DNA of 19,711 nucleotides. Source: an uncultured Lachnospiraceae bacterium. GTDB taxonomy: Bacteria > Bacillota > Clostridia > Lachnospirales > Lachnospiraceae. The stretch spans positions 77,688 through 97,398 of the forward strand of contig CAJTPO010000017.1 in assembly GCA_910578115.1 (NCBI GenBank). Direction: 5' to 3'. The notes beneath the pieces were generated by a model. It saw only the letters and a list, made by a program, of their open reading frames with translations, had not been told where the DNA came from and did no database searches. Below are positions 1-10,577 of this stretch, in pieces (within the stretch, counting starts at the first letter, position 1; every line of letters starts with the position of its first letter). The position numbers were made by a program, and so were the translations under genes.

Positions 1-121
1 TTCACAGCATGGATGGCCATGCGGCCCGCCCGACGGCAGGTTGAGCATGATGTAAGTTTACTATAAAAACAGAGGCTGAAAATTAGAATCGCTTATCACA
101 GCTGCAGGAAGGTGTACAGGT

Positions 122-137
122 CCCCGCAGGCGGGGAG
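122..137 (+). promoter_or_regulatory. Hairpin covering the ribosome binding site of the first gene
   Basis: CCCCGC (122-127) pairs with GCGGGG (130-135) across a tiny loop, or as a 5-bp stem with a 4-nt loop. The right arm contains the GGGGAG (132-137) that serves as the Shine-Dalgarno sequence for the ATG at 144. Seen directly in the sequence; a role in limiting translation is inference. Confidence 0.4.
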
Positions 138-143
138 AAAGGT

Positions 144-728
144 ATGGGTGGTAATATGGAAGTTGGACGCGGAAATCCTTATATCAGGAATCAGTTTGCT
201 GCAGGCACCGCAGCGTACTCGGAGGAAGAGAAGCAGACGGCGGATTTTGACACGGCGTTGGAACATGCGGGGAAAACTGCGGAGCAGGAGAAGAACGGAT
301 CGGCAGTCGAAACGGAGCAGGAGACGGATTACCGGCAATTCCTGCTGGAGAAGATGGAAGAAATGCGCGCTAAAATCAGGAACGGAACCATCCAGCCTAA
401 AATACAGATTGGAGCCGAAGCCTATACGCAGGAAGAGTGGCAGAAGTTATTGGAAAAAATAGACGCGGCGGAGGATACGCTGCGGGAACAGATCGAAGCG
501 GAGATCGAGGCGGCCAGAGAGGCGGCTCAGGAAGAGGAGGATAATTCTGATACCAGGATCATCACCCGGGCGGACGGGGCGAAAATTCTGATGATTACCA
601 CACCGTTCGGAGAGATGAGTGTGGAACTTTCAGGGCCGGATGAAAGCCTGACATATGACGATATCAGTAGGATATGCGACGATCATCTTGATAAAACGGT
701 TGACAACAGCGCTTCCGCTGTGTTATAG
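144..728 (+). CDS. Hypothetical acidic, helix-rich protein
   Basis: I do not recognise this 194-residue protein. It has no signal peptide or membrane segment, so it is probably cytoplasmic. Residues 1-60 look disordered and charged. Residues 62-80 and 97-133 are rich in E, K, A and R in heptad-like patterns and probably form long helices or a coiled coil. Residues 138-165 (starting IITRADGAKILMI) look like a short beta-rich segment. The ATG at 144 has GGGGAG (132-137) six bases upstream; an alternative in-frame ATG lies at 156 (residue 5). That ribosome binding site is the right arm of a small GC hairpin (122-135), which could limit initiation. The last codons overlap the rplJ promoter (-35 at 700, -10 at 724), so the gene end doubles as regulatory DNA. 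Codon use and GC resemble the chromosomal neighbours. Real gene likely, function unknown. Confidence 0.75.
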   Translation: MGGNMEVGRGNPYIRNQFAAGTAAYSEEEKQTADFDTALEHAGKTAEQEKNGSAVETEQETDYRQFLLEKMEEMRAKIRNGTIQPKIQIGAEAYTQEEWQKLLEKIDAAEDTLREQIEAEIEAAREAAQEEEDNSDTRIITRADGAKILMITTPFGEMSVELSGPDESLTYDDISRICDDHLDKTVDNSASAVL

Positions 729-729
729 T
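700..729 (+). promoter_or_regulatory. rplJ-rplL promoter
   Basis: TTGACA (700-705), an 18-nt spacer and TATAGT (724-729), preceded by TG at 721-722 as in an extended -10. This is a strong housekeeping sigma-factor promoter pattern, expected to start transcription near 736, just ahead of the L10 leader. The whole promoter sits over the last ten codons and stop of the preceding gene. The spacer contains a perfect 6-bp inverted repeat, ACAGCG/CGCTGT (706-711 and 716-721). Confidence 0.8.
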
Positions 730-735
730 ATGCAA

Positions 736-838
736 GGTTGTTAAAACCATGCCGAAGACAGTAGGTGCCGTGAGACGGCGTAAGGATACCGCCTACCGAG
801 GAGAAGAGCTGCTATAAGATTTATTGTAGTCTGTTTCA
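736..838 (+). promoter_or_regulatory. L10 (rplJ) leader RNA, autoregulatory
   Basis: The 5' UTR carries the hallmark sequence of the ribosomal protein L10 leader: GAAGACAGTAGGTG followed by a helix closed by GTAGG (761-765) with CCTAC (792-796), an inner hairpin GCCGT/ACGGC (767-771 with 775-779), and CCGAGGAG afterwards. In this RNA family the L10(L12)4 complex binds a kink-turn region mimicking its 23S rRNA site and represses rplJL. GAAGACAG (754-761) is also exactly complementary to CTGTCTTC (845-852) in the downstream terminator, so it can act as an antiterminator strand that L10 binding would sequester. Family identification is from memory of the consensus; the pairings are read directly. 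Confidence 0.85.
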
Positions 839-867
839 TCCTTCCTGTCTTCAGGGAGGATTTTTTT
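839..867 (+). terminator. Intrinsic terminator (attenuator) in the rplJ leader
   Basis: A 9-bp stem, TCCTTCCTG (839-847) with CAGGGAGGA (852-860), one G-T wobble, TCTT loop, followed by seven T (861-867). It lies between the L10 leader and the rplJ ribosome binding site, so it works as an attenuator. Its loop and inner stem (845-852) can pair instead with 754-761. Confidence 0.85.
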
Positions 868-913
868 ATAGAGGACTCCTATCGGCGTAAAATCTATAAG
901 GAGGTAAATGTTA

Positions 914-1450
914 ATGGCAAAGGTTGAACTGAAAAAACCGATCGTAGAAGAGATTTCAGCTACCATTCAGGATGCGCAGTCAGTCGTGTTGGTCGATCAC
1001 CGTGGGCTTACGGTAGAGCAGGACACAGAGCTTCGTAAGCAGCTGCGTGAAGCCGGAATCACCTACAAGGTTTACAAGAACACGATGATGAATTTTGCAT
1101 TTAAGGGCACGGATTTCGAATCCCTGACACCTTATCTGGAAGGCCCCAGCGCACTTGCTGTTTCCAAAGAGGACGCCACTGCGCCTGCCAGAGTACTGTG
1201 CAAATTCGCTAAGACAGCGAATGCTCTTGAAGTCAAGGGCGGCATCGTAGAGGGCACGCTTTATGATGCAAAGGGAATCGAGAATGTGTCCAAGATTCCG
1301 TCCAGAGAAGAACTGCTGTCCAGATTGCTTGGCAGCATGCAGTCACCGGTTGCAAACCTGGCACGTGTACTGAATCAGATCGCGGAGAAGGGCGGCGCAT
1401 CCGAGTGTGAAGCAGCGCCTGCAGCAGAGGAAGCTCCGGTAGAAGCATAA
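914..1450 (+). CDS. rplJ: 50S ribosomal protein L10
   Basis: L10 is the base of the ribosomal stalk. It binds 23S rRNA through its N-terminal domain and carries L7/L12 dimers on its C-terminal helix, which recruit translational GTPases. The 178-residue product shows the L10 signature MAKVELKKPIVEEI, the GLTVEQDTELRKQLREAG segment and YKVYKNTMM. The C-terminal helix is around residues 140-160, followed by an alanine/glutamate-rich tail. An upstream in-frame ATG at 908 lies only 2 nt from AAGGAGGT (898-905), whereas the ATG at 914 is 8 nt away, so 914 is chosen. It is followed by rplL after 80 nt, forming the usual rplJL operon under the L10-leader attenuator. Two residues longer if 908 is used. 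Identification is secure. Confidence 0.97.
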   Translation: MAKVELKKPIVEEISATIQDAQSVVLVDHRGLTVEQDTELRKQLREAGITYKVYKNTMMNFAFKGTDFESLTPYLEGPSALAVSKEDATAPARVLCKFAKTANALEVKGGIVEGTLYDAKGIENVSKIPSREELLSRLLGSMQSPVANLARVLNQIAEKGGASECEAAPAAEEAPVEA

Positions 1451-1530
1451 GCAGTGCAGAGAGGCAATCGACAGAAGAACCAGGATGTTATTGTAACAAT
1501 GATAAAGAAAAATCATGGAGGTAAAAAATA

Positions 1531-1911
1531 ATGGCAAAATTATCCACTCAGGAATTTATCGACGCGATCAAAGAGTTGACCGTATTGGAATTGAATGATT
1601 TAGTAAAAGCATGTGAAGAAGAGTTCGGCGTATCTGCAGCAGCAGGCGTAGTCGTTGCAGCAGCAGGCGGAGATGCAGGCGCAGCAGCAGCTGAGGAGAA
1701 GACAGAGTTCGACGTTGAGCTGACAGAGGTTGGCCCGAATAAGGTTAAAGTCATCAAGGTTGTTCGTGAAGTAACAGGCCTTGGTCTGAAGGAAGCAAAA
1801 GACCTGGTTGACAACGCACCGAAGATGGTGAAGGAAGCAGCATCCAAGGAAGAAGCTGAGGATGTTAAGGCAAAACTGGAAGCTGAGGGCGCTAAGGTTA
1901 CTCTGAAATAA
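1531..1911 (+). CDS. rplL: 50S ribosomal protein L7/L12
   Basis: L7/L12 forms the flexible stalk dimers that bind initiation and elongation factors and stimulate their GTPase activity. The product has 126 residues, normal for the family. The N-terminal dimerisation domain (about 1-33, starting MAKLSTQEFIDAIKEL) is followed by an Ala/Gly hinge (about residues 36-55). The C-terminal factor-binding domain starts at EKTEFDVEL and contains the conserved KVKVIKVVREVTGLGLKEAK segment. GGAGGT (1517-1522) sits 8 nt before the ATG. It lies downstream of rplJ in the same transcription unit and is followed by a hairpin terminator. Nothing is unusual. Codon use is strongly biased (GCA, GAA), as expected for a very highly expressed gene. 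Confidence 0.98.
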   Translation: MAKLSTQEFIDAIKELTVLELNDLVKACEEEFGVSAAAGVVVAAAGGDAGAAAAEEKTEFDVELTEVGPNKVKVIKVVREVTGLGLKEAKDLVDNAPKMVKEAASKEEAEDVKAKLEAEGAKVTLK

Positions 1912-1935
1912 TCGACATGAGCAGGAGAAGTTGAG

Positions 1936-1982
1936 AAGACCGTTCATGCGGGCATGTTTATACAGCCAGCATGAACGGTTTT
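1936..1982 (+). terminator. Terminator after rplL
   Basis: Perfect 11-bp arms ACCGTTCATGC (1939-1949) and GCATGAACGGT (1969-1979), with an inner GGC/GCC pairing in the loop. A short T run at 1979-1982 follows, and T-rich DNA continues to about 2003. The T run is short, so partial read-through into rpoB is plausible; this separates rplJL from rpoBC. Confidence 0.75.
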
Positions 1983-2016
1983 ACTGCGTTTTTCGTGTTT
2001 TTTAAGAAAATAATCG

Positions 2017-2045
2017 TTGACTCGCAAAAAAACTTGTAGTAGAAT
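2017..2045 (+). promoter_or_regulatory. rpoBC promoter
   Basis: TTGACT (2017-2022), a 17-nt spacer with an A-tract, and TAGAAT (2040-2045). It lies directly after the rplL terminator and would give a leader of roughly 110 nt before rpoB. A second, weaker candidate in that leader is TTGTGG (2059-2064), 17 nt, TATTAT (2082-2087). Confidence 0.7.
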
Positions 2046-2161
2046 GGAAAATGCACTATTGTGGTGTGGTATGCTTATTTATATTATAGTTTCATGCCAA
2101 CAGGCAATCTGACAGGCAGGCTGATAAGCAGCAAATCATAAGGAACGGGGTGAAAGTGTCA

Positions 2162-5100
2162 ATGGAAAAGAACAGAATCCGTAAGACTGCAGCCGGCAGA
2201 AATACGCGTATGACCTATGCACGACAGAAGGAAGTCCTGGAAATGCCGAATCTGATCGAGGTTCAGAAGAACTCCTATCAGTGGTTTCTTAGGGAAGGAC
2301 TGAAAGAAGTTTTCGACGATATCTCTCCTATCTCGGATTACAGCGGACACTTGAGTCTGGAATTTGTGGACTTTGAGTTATGCGAAGAGGATGTGAAATA
2401 CTCTATTGAGAAATGCAAAGAGAGAGATGCTACTTACGCGGCGCCTCTTAAGGTTAAGGTTCGCCTGATCAATAAGGAGAAGGACGAGATCACGGAGCAC
2501 GAGATCTTCATGGGTGACCTGCCGCTGATGACAGCGACCGGCACATTTGTGATCAATGGTGCAGAGCGTGTTATCGTCAGCCAGCTGGTACGTTCTCCGG
2601 GCATTTATTACGGAATCGGACATGATAAGATCGGAAAAAGACTGTTTTCCGCCACCGTCATCCCGAATCGCGGCGCATGGTTAGAGTATGAGACAGACTC
2701 TAATGATGTGTTTTATGTGCGCGTGGACAGGACGAGAAAGGTACCGATCACGGTGCTGATCCGTGCCATGGGTGTCGGTTCCAATGATGAGATCAGAGAA
2801 TTGTTTGGTGAAGAACCGAAGATTGAGGCCAGTTTTGCCAAGGATACTTCCGAGAACTATCAGGAAGGTCTGTTGGAGTTATATAAGAAGATCCGTCCCG
2901 GTGAGCCTTTGAGCGTGGAGAGCGCTGAAAGTTTGATCACCGCTATGTTTTTTGACCCCAGAAGATATGATTTGGCTAAAGTCGGCAGATATAAATTCAA
3001 TAAGAAGTTAATGTTCCGCAACAGGATCAGACGCCATATTCTGGCGGAGGACGTGGTGGATATGACCACGGGTGAAGTGCTGGCTAAGGCGGGCGAGAAG
3101 GTTACCCTGGAGATGGCGGATGCCATTCAGAATGCTGCGGTTCCTTTTGTATGGATCCAGACGGAGGAGAAGAATGTGAAGGTTCTCTCCAATATGATGG
3201 TAGACATCACCAACTTCGTGGACTGCAATCCCAGGGAACTGGGCATCACGGAGCTGGTTTATTATCCTGTGCTGCAGCAGATTCTGGAGGAGTACAGCGA
3301 CGATCCGGAGATGCTGGCGGAAGCGATCCACAAGAATGTGCACGAACTGATTCCGAAGCATATTACGAAGGAAGATATCCTTGCTTCCATTAATTATAAT
3401 ATCCATCTGGAGTACGGCATCGGCAACGATGACGATATCGACCATCTGGGCAACAGACGTATCCGTGCAGTGGGTGAACTGCTGCAGAATCAGTACCGCA
3501 TCGGTCTGTCCAGACTGGAGAGAGTGGTCCGTGAGAGAATGACCACCCATGATGCAGACGAGATCTCACCCCAGGTGCTGATCAACATTAAACCGGTACA
3601 GGCTGCCGTGAAGGAGTTCTTCGGTTCTTCCCAGCTGTCCCAGTTTATGGATCAGAACAACCCGCTCGGTGAGCTGACACATAAGAGACGTCTTTCCGCC
3701 CTTGGTCCCGGCGGTCTGTCCCGTGACAGAGCCGGATTCGAGGTCCGTGACGTACATTATACGCACTACGGCAGAATGTGCCCCATCGAGACGCCGGAAG
3801 GTCCGAACATCGGACTGATCAACTCCCTGGCATCCTATGCGCGGATCAATGAATATGGATTCGTGGAGGCACCCTACCGTAAGATAGACAAAACCGACCC
3901 ACAGAATCCGCGTGTTACCGACGAAGTTGTCTACATGACGGCGGATGAAGAGGATAATTATCACGTGGCGCAGGCATCGGCTCCGCTGGATGCCAACGGC
4001 TATTTTGCCCGTAACAATATTTCCGGACGTTTTGAGGAGGAGACGCAGGAGTATCCGAAGGCCATGTTCGATTATATGGACGTGTCGCCGAAGATGGTAT
4101 TCTCTGTGGCGACGGCACTCATTCCGTTCCTGCAGAACGATGATGCCAACCGTGCGCTGATGGGTTCCAACATGCAGAGACAGGCCGTGCCGCTGCTCTT
4201 TACGGAGACCCCGGTGGTGGGCACCGGTATGGAGCCGAAGGCAGCCGTGGACTCGGGTGTCTGTGTGGTGGCGAAGAAAGCGGGTACCGTTGATTTCGTA
4301 TCGGCGGATCTGATCAGGATGACTTATGATGACGGGGAGAAGGATGAATACCATCTGACCAAGTTCTCCCGCAGTAACCAGTCCAACTGCTACAACCAGA
4401 AGCCCATTGTTTTCAAGGGCAACCATGTGGCACAGGGCGAGGTGATCGCAGACGGCCCGTCCACAGAGGGCGGCGAGCTGGCGCTGGGTAAGAATCCGCT
4501 GATCGGATTCATGACCTGGGAAGGCTACAATTACGAGGATGCCGTGCTGCTCAGTGAGAGACTGGTACAGGAGGATGTTTATACCTCCGTACACATTGAA
4601 GAATATGAGGCAGAAGCACGCGACACCAAACTGGGGCCGGAAGAGATTACCAGAGATGTTCCCGGTGTGGGTGACGAGGCGTTGAAGGATCTGGATGACA
4701 GAGGTATCATCCGCATCGGTGCAGAAGTACGTGCCGGTGATATCCTGGTTGGTAAGGTAACTCCGAAGGGGGAGACCGAGCTGACTGCAGAGGAAAGACT
4801 GCTGCGTGCGATCTTCGGTGAGAAAGCAAGAGAAGTCAGGGATACATCCCTGAAAGTGCCTCACGGTGAATATGGTATTGTTGTGGATGCGAAAGTATTT
4901 ACGAGGGAGAACGGCGACGAGCTTTCACCCGGCGTTAATCAGGCTGTCCGCATTTATATAGCACAGAAGAGAAAGATTTCCGTAGGAGATAAGATGGCCG
5001 GCCGTCATGGTAACAAGGGTGTGGTTTCCCGCGTGCTGCCGGTAGAGGATATGCCTTATCTGCCTAACGGCCGTCCGCTGGATATCGTGCTGAATCCTCT

Positions 5101-6022
5101 GGGCGTGCCTTCCCGTATGAATATCGGACAGGTGTTGGAGATTCATTTGTCTCTGGCTGCCAGGGCGCTTGGCTTTAACGTGGCGACGCCGGTGTTTGAC
5201 GGTGCGAAGGAAGATGACATTGCAGATACTCTCAAACTTGCCAATGATTATGTCAATCTGGAATGGGAAGAATTTGAAGAGAAGCATAAGGATGATATTT
5301 CGGAAGAGATCATGCAGTATCTCTCCGATCACAGAGAACACCGCGAGGTATGGAAAGGTGTGGAGATTTCCAGTGATGGTAAGGTACGGCTGCGTGACGG
5401 ACGGACAGGCGAGTATTTCGATTCGCCGGTTACGATCGGACACATGCATTATCTGAAACTGCATCATCTGGTAGACGATAAGATCCATGCGCGTTCTACG
5501 GGTCCATATTCGCTGGTAACGCAGCAGCCTCTGGGCGGTAAAGCGCAGTTCGGCGGCCAGCGTTTCGGTGAGATGGAGGTGTGGGCGCTGGAAGCATACG
5601 GTGCAGCCTACACGCTGCAGGAGATCCTGACAGTGAAATCCGACGATGTTGTCGGACGTGTCAAGACGTACGAAGCGATCATCAAAGGCGACAATATCCC
5701 GGAACCCGGTGTGCCGGAATCCTTCAAGGTGCTGCTCAAGGAGCTGCAGTCTCTGGGTCTGGATGTGAGAGTGCTTCGGGATGACCAAACAGAAGTTGAG
5801 ATCATGGAAACGATCGATTACGGTGAGAACGACTACCGTTACGAGATCGAGGGTGACTCCAGAAACTATGACTATGAACAGGAATCTCTTGGTTCGATGG
5901 GATATCAGAAGCAGGAGTTTGACGAAGACAGCGGAGAGCTTGTGACCAGCGAAGAGGAAGAGGACTTTGCAGAAGAAGAGATGGACGCTGACTTTGTGGA
6001 GGAAGAGACGGAGATTTTTTAA
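2162..6022 (+). CDS. rpoB: DNA-directed RNA polymerase subunit beta
   Basis: This is the beta subunit of RNA polymerase, which with beta' forms the catalytic core. The product is about 1286 residues. With ATG 2162 as residue 1, the rifampicin-binding cluster lies at about residues 488-514. The positions usually changed in resistant strains (D497, H507, S512, equivalent to E. coli D516, H526, S531) are the sensitive wild-type residues. Other hallmarks are IETPEGPNIGLINSL, the KMAGRHGNKGV catalytic segment and QPLGGKAQFGGQRFGEMEVW near the C-terminus. The tail is a long acidic extension rich in D and E. Start choice: ATG 2162 has GGGGTG nine bases upstream and matches the usual MEKNRIR start. 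In-frame GTGs at 2150 and 2156 are possible, since AGGA at 2141 could serve 2150. It has its own promoter and is followed by rpoC after 84 nt. Confidence 0.98.
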   Translation: MEKNRIRKTAAGRNTRMTYARQKEVLEMPNLIEVQKNSYQWFLREGLKEVFDDISPISDYSGHLSLEFVDFELCEEDVKYSIEKCKERDATYAAPLKVKVRLINKEKDEITEHEIFMGDLPLMTATGTFVINGAERVIVSQLVRSPGIYYGIGHDKIGKRLFSATVIPNRGAWLEYETDSNDVFYVRVDRTRKVPITVLIRAMGVGSNDEIRELFGEEPKIEASFAKDTSENYQEGLLELYKKIRPGEPLSVESAESLITAMFFDPRRYDLAKVGRYKFNKKLMFRNRIRRHILAEDVVDMTTGEVLAKAGEKVTLEMADAIQNAAVPFVWIQTEEKNVKVLSNMMVDITNFVDCNPRELGITELVYYPVLQQILEEYSDDPEMLAEAIHKNVHELIPKHITKEDILASINYNIHLEYGIGNDDDIDHLGNRRIRAVGELLQNQYRIGLSRLERVVRERMTTHDADEISPQVLINIKPVQAAVKEFFGSSQLSQFMDQNNPLGELTHKRRLSALGPGGLSRDRAGFEVRDVHYTHYGRMCPIETPEGPNIGLINSLASYARINEYGFVEAPYRKIDKTDPQNPRVTDEVVYMTADEEDNYHVAQASAPLDANGYFARNNISGRFEEETQEYPKAMFDYMDVSPKMVFSVATALIPFLQNDDANRALMGSNMQRQAVPLLFTETPVVGTGMEPKAAVDSGVCVVAKKAGTVDFVSADLIRMTYDDGEKDEYHLTKFSRSNQSNCYNQKPIVFKGNHVAQGEVIADGPSTEGGELALGKNPLIGFMTWEGYNYEDAVLLSERLVQEDVYTSVHIEEYEAEARDTKLGPEEITRDVPGVGDEALKDLDDRGIIRIGAEVRAGDILVGKVTPKGETELTAEERLLRAIFGEKAREVRDTSLKVPHGEYGIVVDAKVFTRENGDELSPGVNQAVRIYIAQKRKISVGDKMAGRHGNKGVVSRVLPVEDMPYLPNGRPLDIVLNPLGVPSRMNIGQVLEIHLSLAARALGFNVATPVFDGAKEDDIADTLKLANDYVNLEWEEFEEKHKDDISEEIMQYLSDHREHREVWKGVEISSDGKVRLRDGRTGEYFDSPVTIGHMHYLKLHHLVDDKIHARSTGPYSLVTQQPLGGKAQFGGQRFGEMEVWALEAYGAAYTLQEILTVKSDDVVGRVKTYEAIIKGDNIPEPGVPESFKVLLKELQSLGLDVRVLRDDQTEVEIMETIDYGENDYRYEIEGDSRNYDYEQESLGSMGYQKQEFDEDSGELVTSEEEEDFAEEEMDADFVEEETEIF

Positions 6023-6051
6023 GACCGGTATTCCGTTTTCGCATGAGCATC

Positions 6052-6083
6052 ATGTTACCAGGGACGGGTGTACCTGGTAACAT
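6052..6083 (+). promoter_or_regulatory. Perfect hairpin in the rpoB-rpoC spacer
   Basis: ATGTTACCAGG (6052-6062) and CCTGGTAACAT (6073-6083) form an 11-bp perfect stem with a 10-nt loop. No T run follows, so it is not an intrinsic terminator. It ends 9 nt before the rpoC Shine-Dalgarno sequence. It may be an RNA processing or stabilising hairpin, or a protein-binding palindrome; the role is inference. Confidence 0.55.
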
Positions 6084-6106
6084 ATAATCTGGAAGGAGCA
6101 TGGTGA

Positions 6107-9910
<3,804 letters not shown>

Positions 9911-9959
9911 GGATTCCGGTCAGTATCAGGGTTTTTAAGCGATTTTACAGAAAAATAGG

Positions 9960-9988
9960 TTGACAATGCATTCACATGCAAGTATACT
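9960..9988 (+). promoter_or_regulatory. rpsL-rpsG-fusA operon promoter
   Basis: TTGACA (9960-9965), a 17-nt spacer and TATACT (9983-9988): a near-consensus promoter with an expected start near 9995. It lies inside the inverted repeat that terminates rpoC; the spacer is the left arm and the -10 is in the loop. A transcript starting here contains only the right arm, so it does not form the terminator. Confidence 0.8.
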
Positions 9989-10016
9989 AATTTAGTGCGT
10001 GTGAATGCATTTTTTT
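9965..10016 (+). terminator. rpoC terminator hairpin
   Basis: A 16-bp stem (9965-9980 with 9996-10011, one G-T wobble) with a 15-nt loop, running into seven T (10010-10016). Transcripts arriving from rpoC would form it and terminate. It encloses most of the rpsL promoter. Confidence 0.8.
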
Positions 10017-10062
10017 GTGTTGCACGCAGTAGGTTCATTTATTACAACAGGAGGTGAAAAGA

Positions 10063-10482
10063 ATGCCAACATTTAACCAGTTAGTTAGAAAAGGACGTCA
10101 GACATCTGTAAAGAAGTCAACCGCACCGGCTTTGTTGAAAGGTTACAACTCCCTTCACAAGACAGCGATCGATACTTCTTCTCCGCAGAAGAGAGGTGTC
10201 TGCACAGCTGTTAAGACAGCAACTCCTAAGAAGCCTAACTCAGCGCTGAGAAAGATCGCCAGAGTTCGTCTTTCCAACGGAATCGAAGTGACAAGCTACA
10301 TTCCGGGCGAAGGTCATAACCTGCAGGAGCACAGTGTTGTGCTGATCCGCGGCGGAAGAGTAAAAGACTTACCTGGTACAAGATACCATATTATCAGAGG
10401 TACTCTTGATACAGCTGGTGTTGCTAACAGACGGCAGGCTCGTTCCAAGTACGGCGCCAAGAGACCTAAAGCAGGCAAATAG
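10063..10482 (+). CDS. rpsL: 30S ribosomal protein S12
   Basis: S12 sits at the decoding centre of the 30S subunit and influences accuracy and streptomycin response. The product has 139 residues, normal for a Gram-positive S12. It starts MPTFNQLVRKGR and contains the TPKKPNSALRKIARVRL and GGRVKDLPGTRYH segments. The lysines altered in streptomycin-resistant strains (in PKKPNS and RVKDLPG) are wild type. The ATG at 10063 has AGGAGG (10049-10054) eight bases upstream; the in-frame GTG at 10054 overlaps that site and is rejected. First gene of the str operon (rpsL-rpsG-fusA) with its own promoter. Confidence 0.98.
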   Translation: MPTFNQLVRKGRQTSVKKSTAPALLKGYNSLHKTAIDTSSPQKRGVCTAVKTATPKKPNSALRKIARVRLSNGIEVTSYIPGEGHNLQEHSVVLIRGGRVKDLPGTRYHIIRGTLDTAGVANRRQARSKYGAKRPKAGK

Positions 10483-10496
10483 GTTGCGCAGAGTTT

Positions 10497-10538
10497 TAGG
10501 TTGTGAATTTCAGGACCACAAACAGAACTAATTTAGTG
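10497..10538 (+). repeat. Diverged second copy of the rpsL promoter region
   Basis: ACTAATTTAGTG occurs exactly at 9986-9997 (overlapping the rpsL -10 and start point) and again at 10527-10538 upstream of rpsG. TAGGTTG with AAT two bases later occurs at 9956-9967 and 10497-10508. Both pairs have the same 541-nt offset, so the two regions align without gaps. In the second copy the -35 equivalent is TTGTGA (10501-10506) and the -10 equivalent is AGAACT (10524-10529), so it looks like a weak or decayed promoter. Confidence 0.5.
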
Positions 10539-10558
10539 TTGGGATTCTTATGAAACAG

Positions 10559-10577
10559 CAGGCGGCGTATGCCGCTG
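10559..10577 (+). promoter_or_regulatory. Hairpin in the rpsL-rpsG spacer
   Basis: CAGGCGGC (10559-10566) pairs with GCCGCTG (10571-10577) around a GTAT loop, with one bulged G. The rpsL-rpsG spacer is long (181 nt) for an operon of this type. In E. coli S7 represses translation by binding the equivalent spacer, so an autoregulatory element is conceivable here. I cannot show S7 binding from sequence. Confidence 0.35.

Noticed and set aside
1..143. Promoter or gene end in the first 143 bases
   Set aside because: TATAAA at 62-67 has TTGAGC at 41-46 with only a 15-nt spacer, and there is a GCATGG/CCATGC hairpin at 7-22. Neither is strong enough to call without upstream sequence.
3566..4864. Long - strand open frame opposite rpoB
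   Set aside because: Antisense shadow; conserved rpoB motifs read on the + strand.
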